64,000 nt of DNA from Cryobacterium sp. PH31-L1 (GCF_030063145.1 NZ_JASISM010000001.1:248001-312000); one strand, 5' to 3'. Positions 43,163-53,192 are shown, numbered from the stretch's first letter. The notes: generated by a model from the letters alone, not told the origin. Numbers and translations are program-made.

Positions 43163-45100
43163 ATGTCCCGCCTCCTCGCGCTCGTGCGCCGATATCCGCT
43201 CGTCGCCGCCACAGTGCTCGTCGGCGTGCTCGGGCTCTCGCTCGGAATCTTCGATCACGCGGATGCCGTGCGCTGGTTGTTCAGCGCGTTCGGCATCGCG
43301 GCCGCCCTCGTTTCGTCCGTCGGCATGGTACGCCAACTGTTCCGGGGCAGCTTCGGCGTCGACCTGCTCGCCATCATCGCGATCGTCGCTACCATCCTCG
43401 TGGGCGAATACGTGGCGACCCTGCTCATCGTGCTCATGCTGTCGGGTGGCGCGGCCCTCGAGGATTATGCCGCTGGCCGCGCCGCGCGAGAACTCGACGC
43501 GCTCCTGAAACGTGCGCCTCAGATCGCTCATCGCCTCGACCCTGACTCGGGTGAGGCTGCGGATGTGCCGGCCACCGAGGTGCGCGTCGGCGACCTGCTG
43601 CTCGTGCGCCCGTCGGAAATCGTGCCGGTCGACGGGCAACTGCAGAGCGACACTGCCGCATTCGACGAGTCCTCGCTCACCGGTGAGAGCCTCCCGGTTG
43701 AACGCAGCGTCGGAGACCCGGTACTGAGCGGATCCATCAACGGGCAAATCGCAGCCACCTTGATGGCCACGGCGACCGCCGCGAACAGTCAGTACCAGCA
43801 CATCATCGCCTTGGTCGAGGAAGCGTCAAGCAGTAAAGCCCCGGTGGTGCGCCTCGCCGACCGCTACGCCGTTCCGTTCACGGTGGGCGCTCTCACCCTG
43901 GCCGGTCTCGCCTGGGCGCTGTCCAACGATCCGGTGCGGTTCGCCGAGGTACTCGTAGTGGCGACGCCGTGCCCGCTGTTGCTCGCCGCGCCGGTCGCGT
44001 TCATGGGCGGCATGAGTCGAGCCGCTCGGAACGGGATCATCGTCAAGGGCGCAGGCGTGCTCGAAGCCCTCTCCCGTGCCAAAACTGTCGTCTTCGACAA
44101 GACCGGAACGCTCACCTACGGCACGCCCTCGATCAGCGAGGTGCGCCCCGAAGCGGGCTTCAGCGCTGACGAGCTCCTGACTCTCGCGGCGTCGGCCGAG
44201 CAATATTCGAGTCACGTGCTGGCGGCATCCGTTATTGGCGCCGCGCGCGAGCGCGGTCTCGTGCTTCACACGGCGGATTCGGCGAGTGAGGCCGCAACCT
44301 TCGGCGTCGAGGCCCGATTCGGGCCCGGAACCGTGCGGGTCGGCAAGCTCTCGTTTATCAATGACGGGGCAGCGGATGCGACGGCTACGCACCTTGCCGG
44401 CGGCGAGCTGGCCATGTACGTCGCCGTGGACGGACGGTTCGCCGGCAGCATCGTGGCCAGCGACCGGGTGCGCGACAACTCCCGCCAGAGCGTCGCTGAC
44501 CTCGCCCGTCTCGGCGTGCGGGAGAATCTCATGCTCACGGGAGATGGCCGAGCCACCGCCCAGCACGTGGCTCGCCAGGTCGGCATTGTGCACGTGCGAG
44601 CGGACTGCCTGCCGCGTGACAAGGTCGAGGCGGTGCGGGCGCTGACCCGGCGGCCGGTGATCATGGTGGGCGACGGCGTCAATGACGCCCCGGTGCTCGC
44701 GGTCGCCGACGTGGGCATCGCGATGGGGGCGAAGGGGGCGACGGCGGCGAGCGAATCGGCCGACGTGGTCATTCTGCTCGACGATATCTCGCGCACGGTG
44801 CGGGCCGTGCGCATCGGCCAGGACACGGTGCGGGTGGCGTTGCAGAGCATCTGGCTCGGCATCTTCCTGAGCGTCGCGCTCATGGTGGTCGCGGCGTTCG
44901 GCCTCATACCGGCGACGGCCGGAGCGATCAGCCAGGAGGCCGTCGACCTCATCACCATTCTGAACGCGCTGCGCGCCACCGGCGGTCGCCAGGATGCCGT
45001 GGGGGCTCCGCGTGAATCCGTCGGCGGTGCAGCGGCCCCACTGGAAACCAGCGAAGGGGCAGGCAGACCGGTGCTCCCTTCAGTAGACAGACCCGTCTGA
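43163..45100 (+). CDS. P1B-type metal-translocating ATPase with a TPCP motif
   Basis: The 645-residue pump has about seven or eight membrane helices, an actuator loop with LTGES near residue 175, the ion-binding helix motif TPCPLLLAAP near residue 270, the phosphorylation motif DKTGT near 313, and the nucleotide-domain segment GDGVNDAP near 505. The TPCP motif differs from the CPC of copper or zinc pumps. No N-terminal metal-binding domain is present, and the usual HP dipeptide reads HV (SSHVLAAS). It probably exports a divalent metal. GGGAGA precedes the ATG. Confidence 0.88.
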   Translation: MSRLLALVRRYPLVAATVLVGVLGLSLGIFDHADAVRWLFSAFGIAAALVSSVGMVRQLFRGSFGVDLLAIIAIVATILVGEYVATLLIVLMLSGGAALEDYAAGRAARELDALLKRAPQIAHRLDPDSGEAADVPATEVRVGDLLLVRPSEIVPVDGQLQSDTAAFDESSLTGESLPVERSVGDPVLSGSINGQIAATLMATATAANSQYQHIIALVEEASSSKAPVVRLADRYAVPFTVGALTLAGLAWALSNDPVRFAEVLVVATPCPLLLAAPVAFMGGMSRAARNGIIVKGAGVLEALSRAKTVVFDKTGTLTYGTPSISEVRPEAGFSADELLTLAASAEQYSSHVLAASVIGAARERGLVLHTADSASEAATFGVEARFGPGTVRVGKLSFINDGAADATATHLAGGELAMYVAVDGRFAGSIVASDRVRDNSRQSVADLARLGVRENLMLTGDGRATAQHVARQVGIVHVRADCLPRDKVEAVRALTRRPVIMVGDGVNDAPVLAVADVGIAMGAKGATAASESADVVILLDDISRTVRAVRIGQDTVRVALQSIWLGIFLSVALMVVAAFGLIPATAGAISQEAVDLITILNALRATGGRQDAVGAPRESVGGAAAPLETSEGAGRPVLPSVDRPV

Positions 45101-45139
45101 TTCAGGGGCCGCTCAGGGGCTAAATTGAGCATTAGTCAA

Positions 45140-45157
45140 GGTAACGATCGTGTTACC
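45140..45157. promoter_or_regulatory. Candidate operator before the first subtilase
   Basis: GGTAAC-GATCGT-GTTACC is a perfect 6+6+6 palindrome 113 bases before the subtilase start and just after the ATPase gene. It may control the protease. No similar site was found before the second subtilase. Confidence 0.45.
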
Positions 45158-45269
45158 GAGCATTCTGCACCCTGTACGACGGTGTCGCCTGTGCGATACG
45201 TTCACGAGCACGTTGTGCCCCGAACTGGGGCAGAGCGGCCAGCGCACTCCGATCCGATTGGACACGCAC

Positions 45270-48200
45270 GTGAGATCACAGTTCAGGCGAACCACACTCC
45301 CGCCCGAAAGCCCGCAGTTCGCTCTCCACCAGATGCGGCGGGTGATGGCACTCTGCGTGACCACGACCCTGGTCGCGGCCGGAGCCCTCGTGGGCGTGAG
45401 CGGCGCGGCGGCCGCCCCGATGGCTCCCGGCCTCGGCGGCATCATCGGCGCGGGCAGCCCGGTCACCGACTTCACGGACGGTCGCTACATCGTCACCCTG
45501 GCCGACAACGCTGTTGCCACCTACACCGGCGGTGTCGACGGTTTTGCACCGACCACACCGGATGCCGGCGCCCGCCTCGATCCGCACAGTCGCGCCTCGG
45601 CGAGCTATTCCGACTACTTGGGAGGAAAGCAAAAGGAGGCGGCGGCCTCCGTTGATGCCACGATCGACTACTCTTACACCCTGGCCCTGAACGGGTTCGC
45701 CGCCGAACTGACCGCCGCGCAGGCTGCCAGGCTGTCGGCCGAGAAAGACGTTGTGGCCATCTCGCCTGACGAGCTCAAGCACCTGACCGCTACCTCGTCG
45801 ACCGAGTTTCTCGGACTGTCCGGCGATGACGGCGTCTGGGCGTCCACCGGCGGCGCCGACAACGCCGGCGAGGGCGTCGTCATCGGCGTGCTCGACACCG
45901 GTTTCGCACCGGAAAACCCCTCGTTCGCCGGCGACGCGCTCGGCAGCACGGCCGGTGACGAGCCCTGGCTCGACGGTGACACAATCACCATGACCAAGAG
46001 CGACGGCACCGTCTTCACCGGCGAGTGCGTCACCGGCGTACAGTTCGACGCCTCGGACTGCAGCACCAAGGTGGTCGGTGCGCGCTACTTTGTGACCGGC
46101 TACGGCGCCGACCGCATCGGCGGGGTCGACGAGGGCGAATACCTGTCGCCGCGCGACGGCGACGGCCACGGGTCGCACACCGCGAGCACCGCCGGCGGCA
46201 ACCACGACGTGACCGCGACGATCAGCGGCCTGGACTACGGCCTCATTTCGGGCGTTGCCCCGGCCGCCAAGATCGCCGCCTACAAGGTTTGCTGGACGGC
46301 TGCTCCCGGCGGAGACGACGGCTGCGCCACCTCCGACCTGCTGGCCGGTATCAACCAGGCCGTCGCCGACAACGTCGACGTTCTGAACTACTCGATCGGC
46401 GGGGGAGCGGCCGACACCACGGTCTCACCGACCGACCAGGCCTTCCTCGGCGCGGCCGCAGCGGGCATCTTCGTGGCCGCCTCGGCCGGCAACTCCGGCC
46501 CCGGTGCGTCGACGCTCGACAACGCCTCGCCGTGGATCACCACGGTCGCCGCGAGCACTATCCCCGGCTACGAGGCCACCGCCACCTTTGGTGACGGCAC
46601 CGCCTACGCGGGCGGCTCGATCTCGGTCGACCGTACCCCGGGTTCGACCCCGCTGGCAGGCACTCTCGTGCGCGGTGACCTCGTTGCGGCGTCCGGCCAC
46701 GACCCGGCCGACGCTCTGCTCTGCGGCCCCGATTCCCTCGATCCGGCGCTCGTTTCCGGAACCATAGTGCTCTGTGAGCGCGGCATCTACGACCGCGTCG
46801 CGAAGTCCGCCGAGGTTCTCCGGGCTGGCGGCATCGGCACTCTGCTCGTGAACAGCGTTCCCGGCTCGGTCGACACCGACGAGCACACCGTGCCCACCAT
46901 TCACCTCGACTCGCCATACTGGGAGGCGACGTTTGCCTACGCGGGTAGCGCCGCGGCATCCGTTATATTCACCGACGGGAATACGACCAGCTACACGCCG
47001 CCGACACCGCAGGTGGCCGGGTTCTCCTCACGCGGACCGGTGCTTGCCGACGGTAGCGACATTCTGAAGCCCGACGTGACCGCGCCCGGCGTGGCCATTC
47101 TTGCCGACGGTCCGAACGCAGAGGGTGGAGAGCCGACCTGGCAGTTCCTCTCCGGTACGTCGATGTCGAGCCCGCAGATCGCCGGACTCGCCGCGCTCTA
47201 TCTCGGTGAACGACCGCTCGCCACCCCCGGTGAGATCAAATCGGCCATGATGACGAGTGCCTATGACACCGTCGATGCGGGCGGCGACACCGTCACCGAC
47301 CCGTTCACCCAGGGCGCCGGACACGTCGACCCGACGAAAATGTTCGAACCGGGCCTGCTCTACCTGAACGACACCGAGGACTGGTACTCGTACATTCAGG
47401 GCATCGGTTATGACGTCGGCTCCGACCCCGTGGACCCGAGCAACCTCAACCTGGCCTCCATCGCGATCGGGTCACTGACCGCGCCGGAAACCATTACCCG
47501 CACCGTCACGAGCACCGAGGCCGGCACCTTCACGGCCCAGCCGGTGACAGTACCGGGCATCGACGCTGTCGTCTCGCCCAGCACGCTGAGCTTCGGCGCT
47601 GCCGGCGATTCCGCCAGCTACACGGTGACGTTCACTCGAACGGATGCCCCGCTCGATACGTTCTCGACCGGCTCGCTCAACTGGGTGAGCGGCTCGGGAA
47701 CCGTGGTGCACAGCCCGGTCGCCATCCAGCCGGTGACCCTCGTGGCACCGGCCACCGCCAACGGCACCGGGGTCGACGGTTCGGTCGACGTGTCGATCAC
47801 CCCCGGAGCTACCGGGGATATCGCGCTGAACTTGACCGGTCTCGCGGCCGGACTGCACCAGAGCGACCCGGCCGACCCGGCCAGTCCGAACACCGGATCC
47901 GGCACGGCCGGCGACGAGTACAGCTACCAGGTGGAGGTGCCGGAGGGCACCCAGCTCGCCCGGTTCGACCTCGACGCGGTCGACCAGACCGCCGACCTCG
48001 ACCTGATCGTCTACCGTCTGAACGGCGACGGCGGTTCGCCGGTCGCCGGCTGGCAGTCAGCGACCGGCTCGGCCGATGAACTCATCGACCTGGCCAATCC
48101 GACCGCCGGTTTCTACCAAGTGATCAACTCCGTCTACAGCGGAACGACCGCGTTCAACCTGAACACGTACTCGGTGCTCGCCGGCGCCGGAGAGGGGTCG

Positions 48201-48923
48201 TTCGCGGCCGCACCTCCGGTCGTTGCTGGCCAGCAGGGCGTGGCGGCGACGTACTCGCTGTCCTGGGCGGGCCTCGTGCCCGAGACCGGCTACCTCGGTC
48301 TCGTCGGTTACGGTGACAGCTCGGTCTCAACGGTCGTCTCGGTCGCCAGCGGCGCAGCTCCCGAGCCGGAGGCGCCCATGAACACGGCGTTGCCGTCGAT
48401 CGAGGGCACCGCCGTCGTCGGCGCGAAGCTGACTGCCCAGGCGGGGGAGTGGAATGTCGCCGGGCTGGACTACAGCTACCAGTGGCAGGCCGATGGTCGC
48501 GACATCGAGAAAGCAACCAAGGTCGACTACAAGCCGACCAAGTCGCTCGGCGGCGAGACGCTCACGGTGGTCGTCACCGCACGGGCCGACGGGATTCCGG
48601 ACGGCACGGCCACCTCGGCCGGGGTCGTCGTGAAGTACGCCGCCACGGCCGATGTGACGGTCGATTCGAAGGCTAAGCCGCACTCCAAAGGCGTCACGAT
48701 CGAGGTGTCGTTGAAGACCGACGCACCGCGCTCCGCGCCCCTCGGCACCGTGCAGGTGCTGGTCGACGACCAGAGCTACGACGTGGCGCTTGACCCGAAG
48801 GGCAAGGGATCGCTCACCCTGACTGACTTGGACCGCGGCAGCTACACGGTTGTGGCGCAGTACGCCGGCACCGACCTCGTCGCCGCGGCGAACAGCAAGC
48901 CGCGCACGCTGACCGTGCGGTAG
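45270..48923 (+). CDS. Secreted subtilisin-like serine protease (S8), first of a tandem pair
   Basis: The 1217-residue enzyme has a Sec signal (about residues 25-50), an inhibitor I9 prodomain (about 73-175), an S8 catalytic domain with Asp209, His300, Asn408 and Ser631 (SGTSMSSPQ), a protease-associated domain inserted between His and Ser (about 455-570), then fibronectin-like and Ig-like repeats to the C-terminus. This is the layout of cucumisin-type subtilases. No sorting signal or anchor is seen, so it is probably secreted. GTG 45270 matches the aligned start of the second subtilase. Confidence 0.92.
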   Translation: MRSQFRRTTLPPESPQFALHQMRRVMALCVTTTLVAAGALVGVSGAAAAPMAPGLGGIIGAGSPVTDFTDGRYIVTLADNAVATYTGGVDGFAPTTPDAGARLDPHSRASASYSDYLGGKQKEAAASVDATIDYSYTLALNGFAAELTAAQAARLSAEKDVVAISPDELKHLTATSSTEFLGLSGDDGVWASTGGADNAGEGVVIGVLDTGFAPENPSFAGDALGSTAGDEPWLDGDTITMTKSDGTVFTGECVTGVQFDASDCSTKVVGARYFVTGYGADRIGGVDEGEYLSPRDGDGHGSHTASTAGGNHDVTATISGLDYGLISGVAPAAKIAAYKVCWTAAPGGDDGCATSDLLAGINQAVADNVDVLNYSIGGGAADTTVSPTDQAFLGAAAAGIFVAASAGNSGPGASTLDNASPWITTVAASTIPGYEATATFGDGTAYAGGSISVDRTPGSTPLAGTLVRGDLVAASGHDPADALLCGPDSLDPALVSGTIVLCERGIYDRVAKSAEVLRAGGIGTLLVNSVPGSVDTDEHTVPTIHLDSPYWEATFAYAGSAAASVIFTDGNTTSYTPPTPQVAGFSSRGPVLADGSDILKPDVTAPGVAILADGPNAEGGEPTWQFLSGTSMSSPQIAGLAALYLGERPLATPGEIKSAMMTSAYDTVDAGGDTVTDPFTQGAGHVDPTKMFEPGLLYLNDTEDWYSYIQGIGYDVGSDPVDPSNLNLASIAIGSLTAPETITRTVTSTEAGTFTAQPVTVPGIDAVVSPSTLSFGAAGDSASYTVTFTRTDAPLDTFSTGSLNWVSGSGTVVHSPVAIQPVTLVAPATANGTGVDGSVDVSITPGATGDIALNLTGLAAGLHQSDPADPASPNTGSGTAGDEYSYQVEVPEGTQLARFDLDAVDQTADLDLIVYRLNGDGGSPVAGWQSATGSADELIDLANPTAGFYQVINSVYSGTTAFNLNTYSVLAGAGEGSFAAAPPVVAGQQGVAATYSLSWAGLVPETGYLGLVGYGDSSVSTVVSVASGAAPEPEAPMNTALPSIEGTAVVGAKLTAQAGEWNVAGLDYSYQWQADGRDIEKATKVDYKPTKSLGGETLTVVVTARADGIPDGTATSAGVVVKYAATADVTVDSKAKPHSKGVTIEVSLKTDAPRSAPLGTVQVLVDDQSYDVALDPKGKGSLTLTDLDRGSYTVVAQYAGTDLVAAANSKPRTLTVR

Positions 48924-48931
48924 TCGGCGAG

Positions 48932-48990
48932 CGCAAACGCGCGCTGCGGCATCCGTTTTTTTGAAGCGGATGCCGCAGCGCGCGTTTGCG
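48932..48990. repeat. Perfect 24-bp inverted repeat between the subtilase genes
   Basis: Arms at 48932-48955 and 48967-48990 are exact reverse complements, with an 11-base loop containing seven T. As the T run is in the loop, it does not form a normal terminator, although the hairpin would be very stable. It begins nine bases after the first subtilase stop. Confidence 0.85.
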
Positions 48991-49156
48991 TGCGCCCGCT
49001 TGCGCACCCCCTGCGTGTGGTACCTGCGGAATGCCCCTATCCGGGGGTCGCCGAGCGCGATACGGTCACCAGCGAACTGTCCCGCGCATCGGAACAGCGA
49101 CACGTTCCTGTTGTGGAACGAGACCACCTCGCACCCTTATCGGATTGGACACCCAC

Positions 49157-52100
49157 GTGAGTTCTTTCTTCAGGCGCACGATGTCTGCGCCGGATTCAGC
49201 GCTGAACCCAGCGTCAACATCCCGCACGCGCCGCCGCGCCACAATCGCGGCCACCGTCACCATCGCCCTGGTGGGCGCTTCAGTACTCGTCGGCGGCACC
49301 CTGCCCGCCGGCGCCGCCCCGACCGCGACCGGCCTCTCCGGCAGCATCGCCTCTCCCGGCGGGCAGCGGATGGATTTCACCGCCGGACGCTACATCGTGA
49401 CCCTCAGTGACGAGGCCGTTGCGCTGTACCAGGGCGGGGTCGACGGTTTCTCGGCGACCATGCCAGACGCCGGAGCCAAACTCAACGCTCAAAGCCGCTC
49501 GGCCGAGACCTATAAGGACTACCTGGCGCGCATCCAAAGCGAGGTGGCAGCATCCGTTGATGCCAAGGTGGCGTATTCCTACACGCTCGCCGTCAACGGA
49601 TTCGCAGCGCAGCTCACCGGCAAGCAAGCGGCCGCCCTGGCCGTGAAGAAGAACGTGGTGTCGGTTGTACCCGACGCCCTCCGGCACGTGACCGCCGAGT
49701 CGTCGACCGACTTTCTGCGGTTGAGCGGACCGAACGGACTGTGGTCCAAGCTTGGCGGAACCAGCGAGGCCGGTAAGGGCGTCGTGATCGGTGTGCTCGA
49801 TACCGGCATCGCCCCCGAGAACCCGTCCTTCGCCGGGTCACCGCTCGGGACGAATCCCGGAGACGAGCCCTGGCTCGACGGTGACACGATCACCATGAAC
49901 AAGGCCGACGGAACCACATTCACGGGCACCTGCCAGACCGGCGAGCAGTTCGCTGCGAGTGCCTGCAGTACCAAGGTGATCGGGGCGCGCTACTTTCTCG
50001 ACGGCTTCGGCGCCGACCAGATCGGCGACGCGTCAACCGGCGAGTACGTCTCTCCGCGCGACGGTGACGGTCACGGTTCGCACACCTCGAGCACGGCCGG
50101 CGGCAACGCCGACATACCGACGACCATCAACGGAGTCGACTTCGGTAACATCTCGGGCGTAGCCCCGGCCGCCAAGATCGCCGCATATAAGGTGTGCTGG
50201 TCCGGCCCGGACAACTCGGTCACGACCGACGACGGTTGCACCGACACCGACATCCTGAAGGCTATCGACCAGGCCGTCTCCGACGGCGTCGACGTGATCA
50301 ACTACTCGATCGGCGGCGGCCCCGCGCAGACCACGTTCTCGCCAACCGACCAAGCCTTCCTCGGCGCGGCGGCAGCTGGCATCTTCGTGGCTGCATCCGC
50401 TGGTAACGACGGTCCAACGGCATCCACCGTAGAGAACGTGTCACCGTGGATCACCACGGTCGCCGCCAGCACCATCCCCTCGTATGAGGCCACGGCCACG
50501 CTCGGTGATGGTTCTACCTACGCCGGTGCTTCGATCACGGTCGACCGCACGCCGGGGGCTACCCCGCTCTCGGGCAACCTGCTTCGGGCCGACCTCGTAG
50601 CGGTGGACGGCTTCGACCCGGCCGACGCGCTGCTCTGTGCTCCGGGCTCCCTCGACCCGGCCAAGGTGGCCGGCGGGATCGTCTTCTGCCAGCGCGGCGT
50701 CTACGACCGGGTGGCCAAGTCGGCCGAGGTACTGCGAGCGGGCGGCAGCGGCATGCTGCTGGTCAACCGCACACCGGCCGACGTCGACACCGACGAACAC
50801 TCGGTGCCCACCATCCACCTCGACGCTGACGCTTTCGACCCGGTCTTCGCCTACGCCGCAACGGATGGCGCGACCGTCACGTTCACGACGGATAACACGA
50901 CCGCCACGCAAACGCCGGTGCCCCAGATGGCCGGATTCTCCTCCCGCGGGCCGGTGACCGCCGACGGCGGCGACCTGCTCAAGCCCGATATCGCTGCGCC
51001 CGGGGTGAGCATTCTGGCCGACGGACCCAACGCGGAGGGCGGCGACCCGACCTTCCAGTTCGAGTCGGGTACCTCGATGGCCAGCCCGCACATCGCCGGC
51101 CTCGCCGCACTCATCCTCGGCTTCCGCCCGCTCGCGACCCCCGCCGAGATCAAGTCCGTCATGATGACGACCGCGAAGAACACGTTCGATGCCACCGGTG
51201 CCCCGGTGACCGACCCGTTCGCGCAGGGTGCTGGCCAGGTCAATCCGTCCTCGTTCGACTTTCCGGGACTGGTCTACCAGAGCGGCCCGGCGGACTGGCT
51301 GGCCTACCTGCAGGGGATTGGCTTCGACGCCGGCGTGGTGCCGATCGATGCCAGCAACCTGAACCTCCCGTCGATTCAGATCGGAGCGCTGACCGCACCA
51401 GAAACCATCACCCGCACGGTGACCGCCGTACGGGTCGGCACCTACACGGCCATCCCGATCGAGATTCCCGGCATCACCGCCGTGGTTTCTCCGGCCGAGA
51501 TGACTTTCAGCGCCGTGGGTGAGAAGCAGAGCTACACGGTGACCTTCACTCGAACGGATGCTCCGCTCGACCAATACGCCACCGGCTCGCTGGACTGGGG
51601 CTTTGGAAACGGTGGTTCGGGCGACCCGGGCGACTTCTTCGACGTGGTGCACAGCCCGATCGCCGTTCGTCCGGTCACCGTCGTCGCTCCCACCGAGGTG
51701 GCTGGTACCGGCCTCGACGGTTCGGTCAATGTCACGGTGGCCCCGGGCGGATCAGAGCCGGTAGCGCTGAACCTCAGCGGCCTGGCCAACGGGGTACATC
51801 AGAACAACGCTACGGACCCGTCCGCTTCGCACACCGGCGAGGGCGTGACCGGCGACCAGTTCACCTACCAGGTAGAGATTCAGGCAGGCCGGCTTGCCCG
51901 CTTCGACCTGAATGCCGTCGACGATTCGACCGACCTCGACCTGTTCGTGCTACTGCTCGACGGCGCCGGGGGCAACCCCGTTGCCGGCTGGCAGTCGGCA
52001 ACGGGTTCCGCTGATGAGCACGTCGACATTCCCAGCCCGGAGGCCGGTTTCTATCAGGTCGTTGTGGACGTGTTCTCCGGTTCGACGGCGTTCGACGTGA

Positions 52101-52855
52101 ACACCTTCTCGGTCGCGTCCGGAGCGCCGACAAATGGGTTCGCCGCGACGCCGGCGACGATCCAGGGGCCGCAGGGCGTGCCGATCACGTACACGCTCAA
52201 TTGGGCCGGACTCGTGCCGAACACGCCGTACCTCGGTGTGGTCGACTACGGGGACAGCACAGCCTCGACGGTTCTCGCCATCGCGGCGAGCGAGGGTGAC
52301 AACACCCAGGCCCCGGTGAATACCGGAGCGCCGAGCATTTCCGGTAGGCCGCAGATCGGTTCGGTCCTGACGGCTGATCCCGGCCAGTGGAACGTCGAAG
52401 GCCTCGATTTCGGTTACCAGTGGCAGAGTGACGGCGTCGACATCAAGGGTGCGATGTCGGCAACCTTCACGCCGACGGCCAAGCTCGCCGGAACGACGCT
52501 GACCGTGGTCGTGACCGGGTCGGTGCCGGACGGGCCGAGCGCAGCGGCCACCTCGGCCGGTGTCCTGGTGAAGTATGCCGCCACGGTCGCGGTGACGCTC
52601 AACCACCGGGCCGTCTTCTTCTCCAGCCGGGTCACCGTGTCCGTGACGGTCACCAGCAAGGGAGAGGTCGGTGACAGCGCCACCGTGACGGTCGACAAGC
52701 GCCGGTTCACCGTGGCGCTCGATGCGAACGGGCACGGCAGCGTCACACTGCCGCAACTCGGTCGCGGCCTCTACAAGGTGGTCGGGCACTACGCCGGCAA
52801 TGACGCGGTCGCCGCGGCGAACAGCCCGGCCCGCACCCTGCTGGTCGTGCGGTAG
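49157..52855 (+). CDS. Secreted subtilisin-like serine protease (S8), second of the pair
   Basis: This 1232-residue paralogue has the same domain order as its neighbour: a signal (about residues 26-54), I9 prodomain, S8 domain with Asp215, His306, Asn418 and Ser640 (SGTSMASPH), a protease-associated insert, and C-terminal beta-sandwich repeats. GTG 49157 is chosen since the bases before both starts (GGATTGGACACNCACGTGAG) are nearly the same, and the extra upstream open frame is not conserved. The pair arose by duplication. Both are probably extracellular scavenging enzymes. Confidence 0.92.
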   Translation: MSSFFRRTMSAPDSALNPASTSRTRRRATIAATVTIALVGASVLVGGTLPAGAAPTATGLSGSIASPGGQRMDFTAGRYIVTLSDEAVALYQGGVDGFSATMPDAGAKLNAQSRSAETYKDYLARIQSEVAASVDAKVAYSYTLAVNGFAAQLTGKQAAALAVKKNVVSVVPDALRHVTAESSTDFLRLSGPNGLWSKLGGTSEAGKGVVIGVLDTGIAPENPSFAGSPLGTNPGDEPWLDGDTITMNKADGTTFTGTCQTGEQFAASACSTKVIGARYFLDGFGADQIGDASTGEYVSPRDGDGHGSHTSSTAGGNADIPTTINGVDFGNISGVAPAAKIAAYKVCWSGPDNSVTTDDGCTDTDILKAIDQAVSDGVDVINYSIGGGPAQTTFSPTDQAFLGAAAAGIFVAASAGNDGPTASTVENVSPWITTVAASTIPSYEATATLGDGSTYAGASITVDRTPGATPLSGNLLRADLVAVDGFDPADALLCAPGSLDPAKVAGGIVFCQRGVYDRVAKSAEVLRAGGSGMLLVNRTPADVDTDEHSVPTIHLDADAFDPVFAYAATDGATVTFTTDNTTATQTPVPQMAGFSSRGPVTADGGDLLKPDIAAPGVSILADGPNAEGGDPTFQFESGTSMASPHIAGLAALILGFRPLATPAEIKSVMMTTAKNTFDATGAPVTDPFAQGAGQVNPSSFDFPGLVYQSGPADWLAYLQGIGFDAGVVPIDASNLNLPSIQIGALTAPETITRTVTAVRVGTYTAIPIEIPGITAVVSPAEMTFSAVGEKQSYTVTFTRTDAPLDQYATGSLDWGFGNGGSGDPGDFFDVVHSPIAVRPVTVVAPTEVAGTGLDGSVNVTVAPGGSEPVALNLSGLANGVHQNNATDPSASHTGEGVTGDQFTYQVEIQAGRLARFDLNAVDDSTDLDLFVLLLDGAGGNPVAGWQSATGSADEHVDIPSPEAGFYQVVVDVFSGSTAFDVNTFSVASGAPTNGFAATPATIQGPQGVPITYTLNWAGLVPNTPYLGVVDYGDSTASTVLAIAASEGDNTQAPVNTGAPSISGRPQIGSVLTADPGQWNVEGLDFGYQWQSDGVDIKGAMSATFTPTAKLAGTTLTVVVTGSVPDGPSAAATSAGVLVKYAATVAVTLNHRAVFFSSRVTVSVTVTSKGEVGDSATVTVDKRRFTVALDANGHGSVTLPQLGRGLYKVVGHYAGNDAVAAANSPARTLLVVR

Positions 52856-52869
52856 CCCCGCACGCGGTA

Positions 52870-52910
52870 CTCGGGCCCCGTGCACTCCGCACGGGGCCCG
52901 AGCTTTGTCT
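52870..52910 (+). terminator. Likely terminator after the second subtilase
   Basis: CTCGGGCCCCGTGC and its exact complement form a 14-base stem with an ACTCC loop, followed by CTTTGTCT. The tail is only partly T-rich, so termination may be incomplete. Confidence 0.65.
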
Positions 52911-52940
52911 CGTCCCGACCGGCTCCGCGCTCTGTCTGTA

Positions 52941-53012
52941 CGGGCCCCGTCTTTTTCTAGACGGGGCCCGGGCCCCGTCCACGGGCCCAGTTTAGAAACT
53001 GGGCCCGTGGAC
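52941..53012. repeat. GGGCCC palindrome cluster
   Basis: Three palindromes follow each other: a 12-bp stem (52941-52952 / 52959-52970), ACGGGGCCCGGGCCCCGT (52961-52978), and a 17-bp perfect stem with a two-base loop (52977-53012). Their ends overlap, so alternative foldings compete. The whole 337-base gap to the next gene is made of such sequence and contains no gene. Confidence 0.8.
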
Positions 53013-53086
53013 ATAAGGTGGGCCCGGCGACGATGAGGGCGACGGATGCGGCACCGTCGCCTTCACGCCTGTCCCGGGTTGTGCCT

Positions 53087-53146
53087 GTTCGCACTTTCCG
53101 GGCCCGGGCCCGGACACCTGGCCCAGGCTAGATCACGGTCCCGGTT
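53087..53146 (+). repeat. Dispersed GGGCCC-core repeat, copy A
   Basis: The 52-base core (CTTTCCGGGCCCGGGCCCGGA, then a GGCCCAGG-TAGATCA segment) matches copy B at 56708-56761 at about 44 positions and in the same orientation. The two copies flank the block of MFS, mhqO-like, mhqD-like and DUF2568 genes. Confidence 0.75.
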
Positions 53147-53192
53147 GCCTCCGGTGGGCCCGGGCGGGCCCGCGGCAGCTTAAGCTGTAGGG

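Noticed and set aside
48986..49156. Upstream extension of the second subtilase
   Set aside because: The extra residues are Cys- and Arg-rich, are not shared with the first subtilase, and precede a conserved GTG start context.
52856..53192. rRNA, tRNA or integron attachment site in the palindrome cluster
   Set aside because: No cloverleaf, no conserved anticodon arm and no integrase were found; only GGGCCC palindromes are present.
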